Origin: Nocardiopsis_C rhodophaea
GTDB taxonomy: Bacteria > Actinomycetota > Actinomycetes > Streptosporangiales > Streptosporangiaceae
Reading direction: 5' to 3'
NCBI RefSeq assembly: GCF_039530945.1
Contig: NZ_BAAAPC010000006.1
Location: forward strand, 1-64,000
DNA: 64,000 bases
In this document: piece after piece, positions 60,563 to 64,000 of the stretch
Layout of the letters: every line of letters begins with the position of its first letter
Numbering within the stretch: the first letter of the stretch is position 1
Made by a program: the position numbers and the translations under genes
Notes under the pieces: model-generated
The model's database searches: none
What the model was told of the DNA's origin: nothing
Seen by the model: only the letters and a program-made list of their open reading frames with translations

Positions 60563-60566
60563 GCCG

Positions 60567-61604
60567 ATGGCAGAGATCAGCATGGGGCGCGCGCTCAACC
60601 GCGCCCTGCACGACGCCTTGGCCGCCGACCCCGACGTGCTCGTCTACGGAGAGGACGTGGGCGCCCTCGGCGGGGTCTTCCGGGTCACCGACGGACTGAC
60701 CGCAGCGTTCGGCGAGGACCGCTGCTTCGATTCGCCGCTGGCCGAGGCCGGCATCGTCGGCACCGCTATCGGCATGGCCATGTACGGGCAGCGCCCGGTG
60801 GTGGAGATGCAGTTCGACGCGTTCGCCCTGCCCGCGTTCGAGCAGGTCGTCTCGCACGTGGCCAAGATGCGCAACCGGACCCGGGGGCGGGTGGAGCTGC
60901 CCCTGGTCATCCGCATCCCCTACGGGGGCGGGATCGGCGCCGTGGAGCACCACGCCGACTCCTCGGAAGCCTACTTCACGCACACCCCCGGGTTGCGCGT
61001 GGTGACACCGGCGACCCCCGCCGACGGCTACTCGATGCTGCGCGAGGCGATCGAGTGCCCCGACCCCGTCGTGTTCCTGGAGCCCAAGCGGCGCTACTGG
61101 GCCACGGCCGACGTCGAGCTTCCGGTGCGCACCGAGCCCATGGACCGGGCGGTGGTGCGGCGCCCCGGCGGCGACGTGACGCTGATCGCCTACGGGCCGA
61201 TGGTTGCCACGGCGCTAGAGGCGGCCGACACCGGGCAGCGCGAGGGCCGCGACATCGAGGTGATCGACCTGCGCAGCCTCGCCCCGTTCGACGAGGAGAC
61301 CGTGGCCGAATCAGTGCGCCGGACCGGCCGCGCGGTCGTGGTGCACGAGGCGTCCACCTTCGGCGGCTACGGCGCCGAGGTCGCCGCGCGCGTCACCGAG
61401 CAGTGCTTCCACTACCTGGAGGCGCCGGTGCTGCGCGTCGGCGGGCTGGACATCCCCTACCCACCGCCCAAGCTGGAGTCCTACCACCTGCCCAACGCCG
61501 ACCGGATCCTCGACGCGGTCGACCGGCTGCAGTGGGAGTCCGAATGGGTGCCGGGCGGTAGCGGGGGCCGCTCACCGCTGCACCAGACGGGGGTGGGGGC
61601 GTGA
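60567..61604 (+). CDS. bkdB: Branched-chain alpha-keto acid dehydrogenase E1 beta subunit
   Basis: 345 residues. E1 beta-type: MGRALNRALHDALAADPDVLVYGEDVGALGGVFRVTDGL, FDSPLAEAGIVGTAIGMAMYGQRPVVEMQFDAFALPAFEQVVSH, and the C-terminal VIDLRSLAPFDEETVAESV and STFGGYGAEVAARV regions. It completes the thiamine-diphosphate E1 component with BkdA. The ATG is four bases after the bkdA stop, and its stop overlaps the bkdC GTG. Confidence 0.93.
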   Translation: MAEISMGRALNRALHDALAADPDVLVYGEDVGALGGVFRVTDGLTAAFGEDRCFDSPLAEAGIVGTAIGMAMYGQRPVVEMQFDAFALPAFEQVVSHVAKMRNRTRGRVELPLVIRIPYGGGIGAVEHHADSSEAYFTHTPGLRVVTPATPADGYSMLREAIECPDPVVFLEPKRRYWATADVELPVRTEPMDRAVVRRPGGDVTLIAYGPMVATALEAADTGQREGRDIEVIDLRSLAPFDEETVAESVRRTGRAVVVHEASTFGGYGAEVAARVTEQCFHYLEAPVLRVGGLDIPYPPPKLESYHLPNADRILDAVDRLQWESEWVPGGSGGRSPLHQTGVGA

Positions 61605-63040
61605 CGGGGCGTTCGTCTTCCGCGGAGTCCGTGCGCGACTTCGTCCTGCCCGACCTCGGTGAAGGCCTGACCGAGGCGGAGATCGTCGACTGGCGGGTGG
61701 AGGTCGGCGACGAGGTCACCGTCGACCAGCCGGTCGTGGAGGTCGAGACGGCCAAGGCGAGCGTGGAGGTCCCCTGCCCGTTCAGCGGCCGGGTGACCGC
61801 GCTGCACGGCGGCCCCGGCGAGGTGATCGCTGTCGGCGCGCCGCTCATCAGCATTGATACCGCGGCATCGGGAGCAGGCGCCGGTTTCGGCGAGCCCGGT
61901 GTCGTCGTGCCCGAAGCCCGCGGGTCCGCGGAGTCCGGCGGCGGTGGCAATGGCGCCACCGCGGCGGTGCAGGGATCCGGCGCGGTCCTGGTGGGCTACG
62001 GCACAGGAGAGGGGGTCGCGCGGCAGAGCGGTGGTCGGCGGCGTGCCCTCTCGGCGGACGGGACGCGGACAACGGCGTCCGCGGCCCCGTCCCCGCCGCC
62101 CGGAACGCGGCACCGCACTCCGGTGGTCTCGCCGCTGGTGCGGCGCATCGCACGCGAGCACGGCATCGACGTCGCGTCGCTGGCGGGCAGCGGCGAGGGC
62201 GGTCTGGTGCTGCGTCGCGACGTCCTCGCGGCCATCGCGGAACGCCAATCCGCCGCCGCGAGCGCGCCGACCGGCGCGGCGGAGTCGGCGTCCGCGGCCG
62301 GAAGAGCCGCGGTGCCTCTGCGGGCGCTGCCCGCAGAGGCACCGGAGGAGGCCGAGCGGATCCCGCTGAGCGGCGCACGGGCAACGATGGCGGAACGGCT
62401 CTCGCGGTCACGTCGGGAGATCCCCGAGGCGACCGTGTGGGTGGATGCCGACGCCACCGGTCTGCTGGAGCTGCGCGCGACGCTGAACGGGGCCGACCCG
62501 CAGCGGCCGGTGAGCGTGCTGGCGCTGTTGGCCAGATTCTGCCTGCTGGGGTTGCGGCGTTATCCGGCGCTCAACGGTCGAGTGGACACCGAACGCTCCG
62601 AGCTGGTGCGATTCGGCCATGTCCATCTCGGGTTCGCGGCGCAGACGCCGCGCGGGCTGATGGTGCCGGTGGTCCGCGATGCGGATCGGATGACGACGCG
62701 GGAGCTGGCGGCCGAGCTGTCGGCGACCACGTCGGCGGCGCGGGCCGGGTCGCTTCCGCCGTCCCGGCTGACGGGCGGCACGTTCACGGTGAACAACTAC
62801 GGCGTGTTCGGGGTGGACGGCTCGGCGGCGATCATCAACCACCCGGAGGTGGCGATCGTCGGGATGGGACGCATCGTGAAGCGTCCGTGGGTGGTGGGCG
62901 ATGAGGTGGTGGCCCGCCCGGTAACCGAGCTGACCTTGGCGTTCGACCACCGTGTGTGCGATGGCGAGGAGGCCGGAGGCTTCCTGCGCTTCGTGGCCGA
63001 CTGCGTGGAGCGGCCGGCACTGCTGTTGGGCGATGTCTGA
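61601..63040 (+). CDS. bkdC: Branched-chain 2-oxoacid dehydrogenase E2 (dihydrolipoyl acyltransferase)
   Basis: 479 residues. One lipoyl domain at the N-terminus (LPDLGEGLTEAEIVDWRV, lipoylated Lys in ETAKASVEV), a Gly/Ala-rich linker (about 85-180), a peripheral subunit-binding domain (SPLVRRIAREHGIDVASLAGSGEGGLVLRRDVLAAI) and the catalytic core ending FDHRVCDGEEAGGFLRFV with the active His. It receives the acyl group from E1 and passes it to CoA. No E3 (lipoamide dehydrogenase) gene follows, so a shared E3 is presumably encoded elsewhere. Confidence 0.93.
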   Translation: MTGRSSSAESVRDFVLPDLGEGLTEAEIVDWRVEVGDEVTVDQPVVEVETAKASVEVPCPFSGRVTALHGGPGEVIAVGAPLISIDTAASGAGAGFGEPGVVVPEARGSAESGGGGNGATAAVQGSGAVLVGYGTGEGVARQSGGRRRALSADGTRTTASAAPSPPPGTRHRTPVVSPLVRRIAREHGIDVASLAGSGEGGLVLRRDVLAAIAERQSAAASAPTGAAESASAAGRAAVPLRALPAEAPEEAERIPLSGARATMAERLSRSRREIPEATVWVDADATGLLELRATLNGADPQRPVSVLALLARFCLLGLRRYPALNGRVDTERSELVRFGHVHLGFAAQTPRGLMVPVVRDADRMTTRELAAELSATTSAARAGSLPPSRLTGGTFTVNNYGVFGVDGSAAIINHPEVAIVGMGRIVKRPWVVGDEVVARPVTELTLAFDHRVCDGEEAGGFLRFVADCVERPALLLGDV

Positions 63041-63149
63041 CGGAGCGTGCGGTCAGACCCTGCCGGTGGTCCGGTCAGGTGAGGAAGAAGCGCGGACCCC
63101 GCGGGGCTAGGGCGGGGTGTCCCTTGCTGTCACCGTGTCCGGAGGTGAA

Positions 63150-64000
63150 TCACTTCCGGCGCAGCTCGGAGACGAGGTTGCGCCAGCCGTCGGTGGTCCG
63201 CAGGCTCTTGACGTCGACGGACCGCAGGGACTGCCAGTTCATGTTGCGCAGGGAGTCCCAGCTGAAAGCCGTGCCGTTCTCGGCGTTCTCGTCGTCCTTG
63301 GCAGCGGCGTGCAGGCCCAGCGGGCGGTTGCGCTTGGCGAGGAAGGCCACCGCGAGGGCCGGGAGCAGTGCCAGGGTAAGGACGCCGGCGGCCATCGGCA
63401 GGTCGTTGCCGGCCAGGGTCGCCCCGGAGAGGTCGTTGGCGGCCGTGCCGGTCTCGAAGGCGGTGTGCGCCTGCTCGTCGTTGGTGGACTGCTGGTCGAC
63501 CTTCTCGGCCTTCCGCTTCGCGAGCTCGGCCTGCTGCTTCTCTTCGGCCTTCTTCTTCTCGGCCTCGGCCTTCTTCTTTTCGGCCTCGCGCTTCTTCTGC
63601 GCTTCGGCCTTCTTCTTTTTCTCGGCCTCGCGCTTCTTCTTCTCCGCCTCGTCGTCCTTCTTCGCGGACGCGGGGATCGGAGAGACAGCGCTGTTGCAGG
63701 TCTCCGAGCCGCTCATGGGCTTGGGCGGGCCAGCGGTGCCGTGACCGTCGCCCCAGGAGGTGATGTAGTACTCGACGTCGATGTGGCCGTTACCGCCCGA
63801 GACGGTCAGGCTGTTGGTGTTCCAGGACTCGCCGGTCAGCTCGGCGAAGGTCTTGCCGTCGAGGTCGAGGAGGACGTTGCAGCCCTCGGCGGGGGCACCG
63901 GGACCGCGGTCACCGATGAAGAACTCGGCTTTCTTGCCGTTGTAGACAACGTAGCCCTTGGTGCCGAGCGGCCAGCTGGGGCTGGCGGCCAGGCCTTTCT
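63150..64000 (-). CDS. C-terminal part of a membrane-anchored surface protein with possible double-psi beta-barrel domain (5' end outside window)
   Basis: At least 283 residues; the 5' end lies beyond 64000. Order visible: a domain with PLGTKGYVVYNGKKAEFFIGDRGPG and GCNVLLDLDGKTFAELTG, which resembles double-psi beta-barrel (RlpA/expansin-like) proteins; a following GHIDVEYYITSWGDGHGTAG; a long Lys/Glu/Ala-rich coiled segment (about 75 residues); one membrane helix (AAGVLTLALLPALAVAFLA) and a 55-residue cytoplasmic tail. It lacks a sortase motif. A surface protein whose KE-rich stalk spans the wall is a fair inference; the barrel match is tentative. Confidence 0.65.
   Translation of the reverse strand, partial: KGLAASPSWPLGTKGYVVYNGKKAEFFIGDRGPGAPAEGCNVLLDLDGKTFAELTGESWNTNSLTVSGGNGHIDVEYYITSWGDGHGTAGPPKPMSGSETCNSAVSPIPASAKKDDEAEKKKREAEKKKKAEAQKKREAEKKKAEAEKKKAEEKQQAELAKRKAEKVDQQSTNDEQAHTAFETGTAANDLSGATLAGNDLPMAAGVLTLALLPALAVAFLAKRNRPLGLHAAAKDDENAENGTAFSWDSLRNMNWQSLRSVDVKSLRTTDGWRNLVSELRRK

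Overview
The window is a very GC-rich actinomycete chromosome segment, with strong G/C at third codon positions, many GTG and TTG starts and leaderless promoters. The gene set (phosphatidylinositol mannoside synthesis, a conservon, DUF397/Scr1 regulators, a bkd operon, type I-E cas genes) suggests a filamentous actinomycete, perhaps Nocardiopsaceae. That placement is inference. A run of ten N at 29923-29932 shows this is a draft scaffold.

Layout. 1-10 kb: a minus-strand block, HIT protein - DCC protein - pgsA - patA - pimA - LemA-like - pdxS - pdxT - yebC, closed by strong hairpins and followed by a DUF4282 membrane protein and a possible transposase tail. It resembles the mycobacterial Rv2613c-Rv2603c order. 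A DUF885 metallopeptidase-like gene lies upstream. 10.2-15.2 kb: a conservon (cvnA-B-C-D) whose cvnD is cut off by an equally truncated, convergent cyclase gene. 15.6-24.1 kb: two secreted coiled-coil proteins with M15-like zinc sites flank a metNIQ methionine importer, followed by a small membrane protein gene and a Pro/Gly-rich membrane protein. 24.3-27 kb: metE behind a cobalamin riboswitch and a 13-codon upstream ORF. 27.2-36 kb: a PdaC-like polysaccharide deacetylase lipoprotein, a DUF6461 protein, pyrD, a PAC2 protein, an ABC-class ATPase and a TrkH-type potassium transporter.

36.2-44.2 kb holds a compact type I-E CRISPR effector operon (cas3-cse1-cse2-cas7-cas5-cas6e) with no cas1, cas2 or repeat array in the window. 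It is followed by a tandem DUF397 protein, an Scr1-like HTH regulator and a divergent anti-sigma-type ATPase. 46-56.8 kb: a sodium:solute symporter, a PH-like membrane protein, a TetR/DUF1348 divergent pair with two operator palindromes, a VOC protein, a large LuxR-type (LAL) regulator divergent from a secreted lipase, and a TetR-SDR pair sharing an operator-like box. 56.8-64 kb: mgtE behind an M-box magnesium riboswitch, an Lrp/AsnC regulator divergent from bkdA-bkdB-bkdC, and the 3' part of a membrane-anchored protein with a possible double-psi beta-barrel domain.

Functional threads are methionine economy (metNIQ import; B12-controlled metE), metal sensing (cobalamin and Mg2+ riboswitches), envelope construction (PIM lipids, two M15-like hydrolases, a deacetylase, the right-edge protein), branched-chain keto acid oxidation under an Lrp regulator, and RNA-guided defence. 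No rRNA, tRNA, CRISPR array or complete insertion sequence was recognised.
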